The notes under the pieces are model-generated. The model saw only the letters and a list, made by a program, of their open reading frames with translations. It was not told where the DNA came from and did not search any database. The position numbers and the translations under genes are program-made. Shown piece by piece: positions 5,883 through 11,228 of a stretch of DNA of 16,069 nt. Numbering within the stretch: position 1 is the stretch's first letter; the number at the start of each line of letters is the position of its first letter. The stretch is from JBEKJU01 sp050011095 (GTDB taxonomy: Bacteria > Desulfobacterota > Syntrophorhabdia > Syntrophorhabdales > WCHB1-27): NCBI GenBank assembly GCA_050011095.1, contig JBEKJU010000189.1, forward strand, positions 1-16,069, written 5' to 3'.

Positions 5883-7355
5883 CTATCCCTCCCCCATCAT
5901 GCGGCGCCTTGCGCGGATTTCATCCGTCCTGATCCGGTCCTTGAAGGCGTTATTCCGGTTTGCCGGCTCGATATCGAGGGCGGCGTCCGTGTTGCCCGCC
6001 CAGCGCCTGCACAGATAGAGGCTTTCGTAAATCCTCCCGATCCTGTATTCCCTGCACACCCTTAAGGAAGCCGCGTAATCCTCGCCGTAGCTCACATCGA
6101 GGAAGCCCGCCTCCCGCATGAGGGCGGTGGAGAAGGCGCGAGGCGCACCGAGTCCGTTGATGCGGAGCGCATTGTTGTGACCGTTCAGGTCGGTCCATTC
6201 CCGGTGGTCGATGAGCCCCGGCGGACGCTCGACGAGGGTGAAATCGACGAGGGTGTAGGAGCCTATCACCATGGCGTAGCCCTGGCGGAGCTTATCGACG
6301 ATGCGCGTAAGCACGTGGGCGCCGCTGTAGAGGTCGTCCGAATCGAGCTGCACCGCGTAGCGCCCGCAGCGCCTGCTATTGAGCGCCTCGTTCCAGCAGC
6401 CGCCGATAGCGAGGTCCCGCCTTTCCGGTATGATGTGTTCGAGCGCCCCCGTGCGTGAGGCTATCGCCCGGAGCACTTCCGTTGTCCCGTCGGTCGAGTG
6501 GTTGTCGACGGCGATCACGTTGAAGGGGAAATCCGTCTCCTGCGCCAGGGCGCTCTGCACCGCGTCGGCGACCGTCCCCTTTCGGTTCCTGACGGGAATG
6601 ATCACGGAGGCCTCGACGGGAAACCCCGTCTGAGGGGATTCGAACCCCCTCAGACGATGGCCAGGCACATAGGCGCCGATCTTCTTCAGGTAATCCGTGA
6701 AGACCTGCTCCATCTCCCTCTGGACGGCTTCGTTCCGGGGGTCGAGGTAGGCAAAGAGGCGCCCCCCGCCTGCCGCGTCATCCGACGCCGGCGGCATCGT
6801 ATAGAGGGATTCCGGCAGATGGAGCACCCCATGATCGATGGAGACCTTGAGGCGCAGATCGTAGAGGCCGGCAAACTCCACGTCCGGGACCGCGCCATGC
6901 CTCTTTTGGGCATCCCGGACGGCGGATACGGAAAAGAGCATCATCGCCCCGAAGTCGAAATCGTCCCGCACGCTCCCCGGCTGATAGTCGACGAGCGGAT
7001 GAAGGCTCCCCGTCTGCCCGCCCCCCGCCTCGTCGTAATCGGGGTAGACGAGCCCCGAGCCCGTCGATGCCGCCACTTCCACGAGGCGCCCGAGCGTCCC
7101 GGCCTCGACCGATTGGGGCATGACGCCGGGCACGAGGAGGAGATAAGGCGTCCGTATATTCTCCATGAGGCGCCCGAGGGTCCGGCCGGCCAGAAGGGAT
7201 TCGGCCGGGATAAGACGGGCGCCGGCCATGCCCTGGCGCGCCTCGCCACCCACCACGACGAGCGCCTCGACGAGGTCGGACGCCCCGAGGGCGGAGACGG
7301 CCTTTTCGAAAAGAGGTCCAGGGACATATTGGACGACAAGGGTGAGCGGTTTCAT
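5883..7355 (-). CDS. Glycosyltransferase family 2, double GT-A-like domain
   Basis: 490 aa from ATG 7355. The second half is a standard GT2 domain: SVIIPVRNRKGTVADAV from about residue 250, VDNHSTDGT at ~283, and the metal/nucleotide-sugar motif QLDSDDLY at ~336. The first ~230 residues resemble a second GT-A fold (TPYLLLVPG near 70, LVYPDYDE near 102, HPLVDYQPGSVRDDFDFG) but lack a DxD motif at the expected place, so that half may be non-catalytic. There are no membrane segments, so it acts in the cytosol or at the membrane face. The frame extends to a GTG at 7406, but an extended -10 promoter at 7397-7405 and a GGAG 8 bases before ATG 7355 favour the shorter protein. The acceptor is unknown; a surface glycan is likely. 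Confidence 0.85.
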   Translation of the reverse strand: MKPLTLVVQYVPGPLFEKAVSALGASDLVEALVVVGGEARQGMAGARLIPAESLLAGRTLGRLMENIRTPYLLLVPGVMPQSVEAGTLGRLVEVAASTGSGLVYPDYDEAGGGQTGSLHPLVDYQPGSVRDDFDFGAMMLFSVSAVRDAQKRHGAVPDVEFAGLYDLRLKVSIDHGVLHLPESLYTMPPASDDAAGGGRLFAYLDPRNEAVQREMEQVFTDYLKKIGAYVPGHRLRGFESPQTGFPVEASVIIPVRNRKGTVADAVQSALAQETDFPFNVIAVDNHSTDGTTEVLRAIASRTGALEHIIPERRDLAIGGCWNEALNSRRCGRYAVQLDSDDLYSGAHVLTRIVDKLRQGYAMVIGSYTLVDFTLVERPPGLIDHREWTDLNGHNNALRINGLGAPRAFSTALMREAGFLDVSYGEDYAASLRVCREYRIGRIYESLYLCRRWAGNTDAALDIEPANRNNAFKDRIRTDEIRARRRMMGEG

Positions 7356-7396
7356 GGCCGAGGCTCCATAAATAAGGACGCGGACTGAATCTGAGC

Positions 7397-7405
7397 ATTT
7401 TACCA
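7397..7405 (-). promoter_or_regulatory. Extended -10 promoter for the glycosyltransferase operon
   Basis: Read on the minus strand, TGGTAAAAT is an extended -10 (TGn + TAAAAT). No good -35 box is seen at 17 bases, as is common for extended -10 promoters. Transcription would start near 7390, about 35 bases before ATG 7355, leaving room for the GGAG ribosome site. This decides the start codon in favour of 7355. Confidence 0.45.
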
Positions 7406-7581
7406 CATATGAGGTGTCCTAAGCACGCCCCGTGACGGCAATTCCCGGATGAACGAAAGCGCCGCCCGCCATTTATACCGAGTCTCGAAGCGGGTCGTGG
7501 CTTTGCTGCCGGAGGGGGCGACGCTATCCCGACGGCCGCCTTTTTTCGCCGCCGGTCCTTCCTTTTTATGAGGGGGTGCGC

Positions 7582-7632
7582 CACCCGCAGACATAGGCTT
7601 TACCTCTCATTACGACTGTGCGGCTGCGGGTG
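7582..7632. repeat. Inverted repeat CACCCGCAG/CTGCGGGTG within the array
   Basis: Perfect 9-base arms at 7582-7590 and 7624-7632 around a 33-base loop. An outer imperfect pair lies between GTGCGCCACC just to the left and GGTGGCAC at 7647-7654. It occupies the position between boxes B and A where the second unit has a different hairpin. Confidence 0.6.
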
Positions 7633-7722
7633 CCCGGCAAGAACAGGTGGCACGAGAGAGGGGGCGACGCTAGCCAACGAGGTGTTTTTTGCCTACGGTC
7701 CATCCTTTTTATGAGGGGGAGG

Positions 7723-7745
7723 CTCCGGCAGCTTTGCTGCCGGAG
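7723..7745. repeat. Perfect 10-bp hairpin CTCCGGCAGC/GCTGCCGGAG
   Basis: Arms at 7723-7732 and 7736-7745 enclose the loop TTT. The hairpin is within the array between boxes B and A, and half of it (GCTGCCGG) recurs at 7505-7512. No T-tract follows on either strand. Confidence 0.75.
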
Positions 7746-7770
7746 GGGGCGACGCTAGCCCCGGTATTAG

Positions 7771-7800
7771 TTGAACCGCCTCCATTAACCGTGGTATAAA
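7771..7800 (+). promoter_or_regulatory. Sigma70-type promoter for the 7807 gene
   Basis: TTGAAC (7771-7776), an 18-base spacer and TATAAA (7795-7800). The predicted transcription start is 7806-7808, on the ATG at 7807, so the transcript may be leaderless. The only Shine-Dalgarno-like AAGG (7799-7802) lies in and just after the -10 box and would not be transcribed. Confidence 0.6.
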
Positions 7801-7806
7801 GGTACG

Positions 7807-8313
7807 ATGAAACGGCCAGGACGGACGATCCTCCTTCTTTTCCTCTTCATTGCCTGGGTGTGCGCGTCCCTCGGATGCACCCTTGCCGATACGCCTCGGC
7901 GGTCGCTCGCCGAATTGAGGACGGCCCTGCTCGATCATGACTCGGCCAGGGCCATGCGCTATATCGACGTGGACAGCATCGTCGACTGCCTCGCACGGGA
8001 CATTTTTCTGAAATACCAGGCAAAGGCGGATGATCCGCTCAAGGCGCTCGGCATCAGGGTGGGCGCTCAGGCGGCAACGTTTATCATGCCGGGGATCAAG
8101 GACCTCGCCCGAAGGCAGCTCGAAGCGGCAATCGCCTCGTCCGACGAGGCAGGCTATTTTCGGGACATCAGGAGGGCGAGCGTCTGGTACCTGACTATCA
8201 CCGTCGAGGGAGACACCGCGATGGTGGTGCCAAGGGGAAAGTCGGACATACGGTTCAGGATGGCGAGGACCGATCAGGGGCCCTGGCGGATCGTCGAGAT
8301 CATCAGGAAGTGA
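7807..8313 (+). CDS. Putative lipoprotein/secreted protein, DUF2939-like
   Basis: 168 aa. It begins with a basic KRPGR and a long hydrophobic segment ending ASLGC at residue 24; the Ser at -3 makes a weak lipobox, so it could be a lipoprotein or a cleaved secreted protein. The mature part starts with SLAELRTALLDHDSARAMRYIDVDSI, which matches the DUF2939 pattern of helix plus D-x-D patch, and ends in a beta-rich module closing with GPWRIVEIIRK, as in proteins that follow a hydrolysed-cargo-like NTF2/DUF fold. The function is unknown. Its promoter touches the start codon. A GC-rich hairpin, CCGGCC/GGCCGG at 8323-8328 and 8335-8340, follows the stop. Confidence 0.7.
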   Translation: MKRPGRTILLLFLFIAWVCASLGCTLADTPRRSLAELRTALLDHDSARAMRYIDVDSIVDCLARDIFLKYQAKADDPLKALGIRVGAQAATFIMPGIKDLARRQLEAAIASSDEAGYFRDIRRASVWYLTITVEGDTAMVVPRGKSDIRFRMARTDQGPWRIVEIIRK

Positions 8314-8322
8314 ACGGGTCTG

Positions 8323-8340
8323 CCGGCCGCGCCGGGCCGG
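8323..8340 (+). terminator. Weak GC hairpin after the 7807 gene
   Basis: CCGGCC and GGCCGG enclose a 6-base loop, 9 bases past the stop codon. It is followed by AAAGACG rather than a T-tract, so intrinsic termination is doubtful. Confidence 0.25.
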
Positions 8341-8443
8341 AAAGACGACATCGAGGCTGGACGGGTCGGGTCGGCCATTGAAGTTCGCCTGTCGACGCCC
8401 TATCTTCTTAGGGAGCGACGAATCGCGTAATGGAGGGGCATCT

Positions 8444-8650
8444 ATGATTATCGGCGAGATCGAGAGGGGCGAGACCGAGGTGCTCAGGATCAGCACCGAG
8501 GAGTACAAGGGGCGGAAGTACGTCGATCTGAGAATCTATTTCGAGAACAACGATGGTGAGTGGAAACCGACCAAGAAGGGCGTGACCGTCCAACCCGAAC
8601 GGCTTGAGGACTTCATGGAGCTTATCAGGAAGGCTAAAGACGCCCTGTAA
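8444..8650 (+). CDS. PC4/p15-type transcriptional coactivator-like ssDNA-binding protein
   Basis: 68 aa from ATG 8444, chosen because GGAGG (8432-8436) sits 7 bases upstream; the frame's earlier start at 8378 has no ribosome site. It is a single PC4-type domain: an R-x-S-T-E-E-Y-K-G-R-K-Y-V-D-L-R-I-Y strand pair, an acidic turn, the GEWKPTKKGVTV segment typical of the family, and a C-terminal helix. Bacterial PC4-like proteins are small dimers that bind single-stranded DNA through the beta surface. Its target here is unknown. The HIT gene follows 40 bp later in the same direction. Confidence 0.8.
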   Translation: MIIGEIERGETEVLRISTEEYKGRKYVDLRIYFENNDGEWKPTKKGVTVQPERLEDFMELIRKAKDAL

Positions 8651-8690
8651 GGCAACGGGGATTGGCCGGCCTTTTCGCCGTGGGGGTGCC

Positions 8691-9194
8691 GTGGAGGGGT
8701 GTCTTTTCTGCCAGATCGTCGAAGGGAAAAAGGATGCCGAGATCGTTTATGAGGACGAGACGCTCGTCGTTTTCAAGGACATCCACCCCCATGCCCCCGT
8801 CCATCTGCTCCTCGTACCGCGCAGGCACATCAGGAGCATCAATGACCTCACCGTGGCCGACAGGGACACCGTGGCCGCCCTCGTCATGAAGGCGCCGGAG
8901 ATCGCGAGCCGAGCGTCAGTCGCCCGCACAGGCTACAAGCTCGTCTTTAACGTGGAGCGGGGGGCGGGCCAGGTGATCTTCCACCTTCACCTCCACCTTA
9001 GGGCTCGTCAGAAAATAAATGGGCCATCTGGCTCGTCTTTTTGTCCGCCCGCTTCGTTGCGAAAAGGTCATGTACATCCAGTACATTTGGCCTTTCCGCG
9101 CCTCGCCGATCGGCCATTAGCCCACGCGATCCGGACACGGTGCGCGCGGGTCGTGAGGCCCCTCCCCGCGCCCCGGGTAAAACCTTCTTATTGA
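8691..9194 (+). CDS. HIT-family nucleotide hydrolase with its C-terminus replaced by a repeat
   Basis: 167 aa from GTG 8691, preceded by GGGGGTG. The first 103 residues are a normal HIT (histidine triad) protein: N-terminal CLFCQI zinc-type Cys pair, KDIHPHAPVHLLLVPRRHI, and GQVIFHLHLHL with H98, H100 and H102. Such proteins hydrolyse nucleotide-phosphoramidates or dinucleotides through the central His. Family members of ~110-115 aa continue with a GGR...WPPG tail. Here the frame leaves the family exactly at codon 104 (position 9000), where the 117-bp repeat begins, and reads on for 64 foreign residues to a stop that overlaps the rimP promoter. The triad is intact, but the lost tail normally packs on the active site and dimer, so activity is uncertain. 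It is either a remodelled protein or a decaying gene. Confidence 0.75.
   Translation: MEGCLFCQIVEGKKDAEIVYEDETLVVFKDIHPHAPVHLLLVPRRHIRSINDLTVADRDTVAALVMKAPEIASRASVARTGYKLVFNVERGAGQVIFHLHLHLRARQKINGPSGSSFCPPASLRKGHVHPVHLAFPRLADRPLAHAIRTRCARVVRPLPAPRVKPSY
9000..9116 (+). repeat. 117-bp dispersed repeat, copy 2, inside the HIT gene
   Basis: This copy is identical to 4708-4824 except for one base (T at 9038). Its left edge coincides with the point where the HIT protein stops matching its family. The hairpin is at 9059-9099. After the right edge (9117 onward) the two copies' flanks differ completely. No target-site duplication is evident at the edges. Confidence 0.9.
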
Positions 9195-9219
9195 AATTAC
9201 AATGGGAATATGCTACACT
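9191..9219 (+). promoter_or_regulatory. Sigma70-type promoter of the rimP-nusA-infB operon
   Basis: TTGAAA (9191-9196), a 17-base spacer and TACACT (9214-9219) give a good sigma70 match. Transcription would start near 9226, leaving a leader of about 40 bases before rimP. It overlaps the 3' end of the HIT frame. Confidence 0.65.
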
Positions 9220-9228
9220 GTCATGTTT

Positions 9229-9253
9229 AAAAGTGGGTTTATCCCGCTTTTTT
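9229..9253 (+). promoter_or_regulatory. Leader hairpin with T-tract before rimP (candidate attenuator)
   Basis: AAAAGTGGG (9229-9237) pairs with CCCGCTTTT (9243-9251) around TTTAT, with one G-T wobble, and continues into TTTTTT (9248-9253). It is an intrinsic-terminator shape lying between the predicted transcription start and the rimP ATG. Premature-terminator leaders before rimP are known in other proteobacteria. NusA is encoded downstream and acts on such hairpins, so autoregulation by attenuation is an inference. Confidence 0.55.
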
Positions 9254-9264
9254 GCTTTAAGGAC

Positions 9265-9732
9265 ATGAATGACACCTCTGCAGAGATCATCAGGAGAGTA
9301 ATTCAGGCCGTTGAGCCTATCCTTCACGAGTTAGCGCTTGAGCTTGTAGACGTTGAGTTTCAGCCATCCGGCAAACGGTGGCTCCTGAGGATCTTCATAG
9401 ATAAAGAAGGAGGGGTGACCATAGCGGATTGCGAGCGGGTCAGCAGGGAACTCAATCGGCTGCTTGATGTAGAAGACATGATAGACCACCCCTACGTCCT
9501 GGAAGTTTCCTCCCCCGGCTTAACGAGAGAGCTTAAAAAAAAGGGGGATTTCGAGCGCTCCAAGGGAAAGATGTGCCGGATCGTCACGAGGTCCGCCGTT
9601 GAAGGGAAAAATGAGTTCAGGGGGGAGATCGTCGCGGTGAACGAAGACGACGTGGAGGTTCGGGAAGAGAGGGACATTTACAGGATCCCGTTGCTTGTTA
9701 TAAAGAAAGCACATCTCGAATTTGAGGTATAA
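9265..9732 (+). CDS. rimP: Ribosome maturation factor RimP
   Basis: 155 aa. RimP helps assemble the 30S subunit. The N-terminal domain shows EPILHELALELVDVEF followed by WLLRIFIDKEGGVTIADCERVSRE, and LEVSSPGLTRELKKKGDF is the family's strongest signature; the C-terminal SH3-like part ends with RIPLLVIKKAHLEF. I chose ATG 9265 because the only earlier in-frame start (9202) lies upstream of the predicted transcription start. A TAAGGA sits just 1 base before the ATG, an unusually short spacing. It heads the operon, with nusA 12 bp downstream. Confidence 0.93.
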   Translation: MNDTSAEIIRRVIQAVEPILHELALELVDVEFQPSGKRWLLRIFIDKEGGVTIADCERVSRELNRLLDVEDMIDHPYVLEVSSPGLTRELKKKGDFERSKGKMCRIVTRSAVEGKNEFRGEIVAVNEDDVEVREERDIYRIPLLVIKKAHLEFEV

Positions 9733-9744
9733 AGGGGAACGACA

Positions 9745-11109
9745 ATGTATTTTGATTTGAATTATGTCATCGAGCAGGTGGGAAAGGAAAAGGGGATTCC
9801 CAAGAACATCATCATAGAGACGCTCGAAGAGGCTGTCCTGTCGGCGTCCAAAAAGAGATTTGGGAATCATCTGGACCTGGAAGCCCGATACAACCCCGAG
9901 GTCGGGGAGATAGAGATATTCCGGTTCAAGACCGTTGTTGAAGACGTTGAGGACCCGGACCTGGAGATATCCATGGAGGAGGCGGTCGAGCACGACCCCG
10001 ACTGCATGGTGGGAGACAGCATAGGCATCAAGATGGACACGTCCTCCCTCGGCCGGATCGCCGCGCAGACAGCAAAGCAGGTCATCATGCAAAAGGTGCG
10101 GAACGCGGAGAGCGACGTCATCTACAATGAGTACAAGGACAAGAAGGGCGAGATCGTCACCGGCGTGATCCAGAGGGTCGAGAAGAATCACTATGTGGTC
10201 AACCTGGGAAAGACGGAGGCCATCCTTTCCTTCAAGGAAGTGATACCGAACGAGGTATTCAAGCGGAGGGACAGGGTAAAGGGATACATCCTCGACGTGG
10301 AGAAGACGCAGCGGGGCTGCACGATCCTCCTGTCACGGACCCATCCCGCCTTTCTCGTGAAGCTCTTTGAGCTTGAGGTGCCCGAGATCCAGGAAGGCAT
10401 CATCAGGGTCGTGGGCGCGGCGCGGGAGCCCGGCGAGAGGGCGAAGATATCCGTCTACAGCCAGGACCCGAGCATCGATCCCATAGGCGCCTGTGTAGGG
10501 GTGAAGGGGTCGAGGGTCCAGGCGGTGGTGCAGGAACTGAGGGGGGAAAAGATCGATATCATACCGTGGAGCAAAGACGCGGCGAAGTTTGTCTGCAATG
10601 CCCTTGCACCCGCGCGGGTCTCGAAGGTTTATATAAACGAGGACGAGCACGCCATGGAGATCATCGTCCACGACGATCAGCTTTCCCTCGCGATCGGAAA
10701 GAAAGGCCAGAACGTGAGGCTCGCTTCCCGGCTTACGGGCTGGAAAACGGATATAAAGAGCGAAACCGAGGTCGAGAAGACATCGCGCAAGGTAATCGAG
10801 GACCTGACCAACCGACTCAAGATCAATGACATCCTCGCCCGGATACTTTTCGACGAGTACCTGAGGGATATGGCCGATATCGTCCGGCTGACGCCTGAAG
10901 AGCTGAACAAGATCACGAGTATCTCCGTGGAGGACTGCGGGCGGATCATCGAGCAGGCCAGGAAGGCCATCGAGGCGGAAAACGCGGAGAAGATCGCCGC
11001 GTTGGAGATCGAGGCCACCGCGTTGGAGCCTGCGGAAGAGATAGAGGCCGCCAAGGATGTGGAGGAGACGCCTGAGCCTGAAGAACACGTGACGGAAGAG
11101 AGTCTGTAG
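9745..11109 (+). CDS. nusA: Transcription termination/antitermination factor NusA
   Basis: 454 aa. Order: N-terminal RNA-polymerase-binding domain (~1-125), S1 domain from GEIVTGVIQRVEKNHYVV (~133-200), KH1 with the ICGVKGSR-type loop (GACVGVKGSR) and KH2 with AIGKKGQN, then one helix-hairpin-helix region (IVRLTPEELNKITSISVED) and a Glu/Ala-rich acidic tail. The C-terminus is shorter than the E. coli one, which has two AR repeats. It modulates pausing, termination and antitermination on RNA polymerase. An AAAGGGG ribosome site lies 8 bases before ATG. It sits in its classical place between rimP and infB. Confidence 0.96.
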   Translation: MYFDLNYVIEQVGKEKGIPKNIIIETLEEAVLSASKKRFGNHLDLEARYNPEVGEIEIFRFKTVVEDVEDPDLEISMEEAVEHDPDCMVGDSIGIKMDTSSLGRIAAQTAKQVIMQKVRNAESDVIYNEYKDKKGEIVTGVIQRVEKNHYVVNLGKTEAILSFKEVIPNEVFKRRDRVKGYILDVEKTQRGCTILLSRTHPAFLVKLFELEVPEIQEGIIRVVGAAREPGERAKISVYSQDPSIDPIGACVGVKGSRVQAVVQELRGEKIDIIPWSKDAAKFVCNALAPARVSKVYINEDEHAMEIIVHDDQLSLAIGKKGQNVRLASRLTGWKTDIKSETEVEKTSRKVIEDLTNRLKINDILARILFDEYLRDMADIVRLTPEELNKITSISVEDCGRIIEQARKAIEAENAEKIAALEIEATALEPAEEIEAAKDVEETPEPEEHVTEESL

Positions 11110-11228
11110 GGTACGGGCATAAGGCGGCGAGAATCGATTGCCACGCAGTCCGGGTCCTGTGAAGGGCTGTCGACGGCACAGCCGAAAGCGGTGCGCGGGG
11201 TAAAGATAAGGGCAAGGGAGGTCCGAGA
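11110..11228 (+). other. nusA-infB spacer without ylxR or ylxQ
   Basis: No convincing gene lies in these 119 bp. In many bacteria the small genes ylxR and/or ylxQ (L7Ae-like) occupy this slot; I find no CxGC-type YlxR motif in any frame. A small hairpin GGCTGT/ACAGCC is at 11165-11170 and 11178-11183. A GGGAGG ribosome site for infB is near 11217. Confidence 0.5.

Larger units (their letters stand above)
7500..7761 (+). repeat. Composite intergenic repeat array (three A boxes, two B boxes, hairpins)
   Basis: The ~450-bp gap between the glycosyltransferase start and the 7807 gene has no gene I can support. It holds a repeated pattern. Box A, GAGGGGGCGACGCTA, occurs at 7512-7526, 7658-7672 and 7743-7757. 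Box B, TTTTTT followed by GGTCC.TCCTTTTTATGAGGGGG, occurs at 7541-7576 and 7685-7719. The 31 bases 7500-7530 recur at 7731-7761 with one mismatch. Order is A-B-hairpin-A-B-hairpin-A, with A to B spacing of 29 and 27 bases. It looks like a mobile, non-coding intergenic repeat family, but no transposase or obvious target duplication is visible. Confidence 0.75.

Noticed and set aside
6498..7388. Open frame of ~296 codons on the plus strand across the glycosyltransferase
   Set aside because: Antisense shadow of a clear GT gene, rich in His/Arg/Gly/Asp, with no motifs.
7400..7594. Short minus-strand ORF in the intergenic array
   Set aside because: Its sequence consists of translated repeat boxes (PPHKK-type runs) and it has no ribosome site; treated as repeat DNA.
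7500..7761. Possible CRISPR array
   Set aside because: The repeat boxes are not evenly spaced direct repeats with unique spacers of constant size, and no cas genes are present.
8651..8690. GGCCGGCC palindrome followed by TTTT as a terminator between PC4 and HIT genes
   Set aside because: The stem would have no loop and the T-run is short; the palindrome alone is expected in GC-rich DNA.
9019..9120. Micro-ORF of about 33 codons inside the dispersed repeat (open in both copies)
   Set aside because: The frame is open in both copies, but near-identical DNA makes that uninformative, there is no ribosome site, and the two copies end differently. Probably non-coding.
11110..11228. Diverged ylxR between nusA and infB
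   Set aside because: No frame shows the CxGC or the GRGAYLC-type motif; I cannot support a gene.
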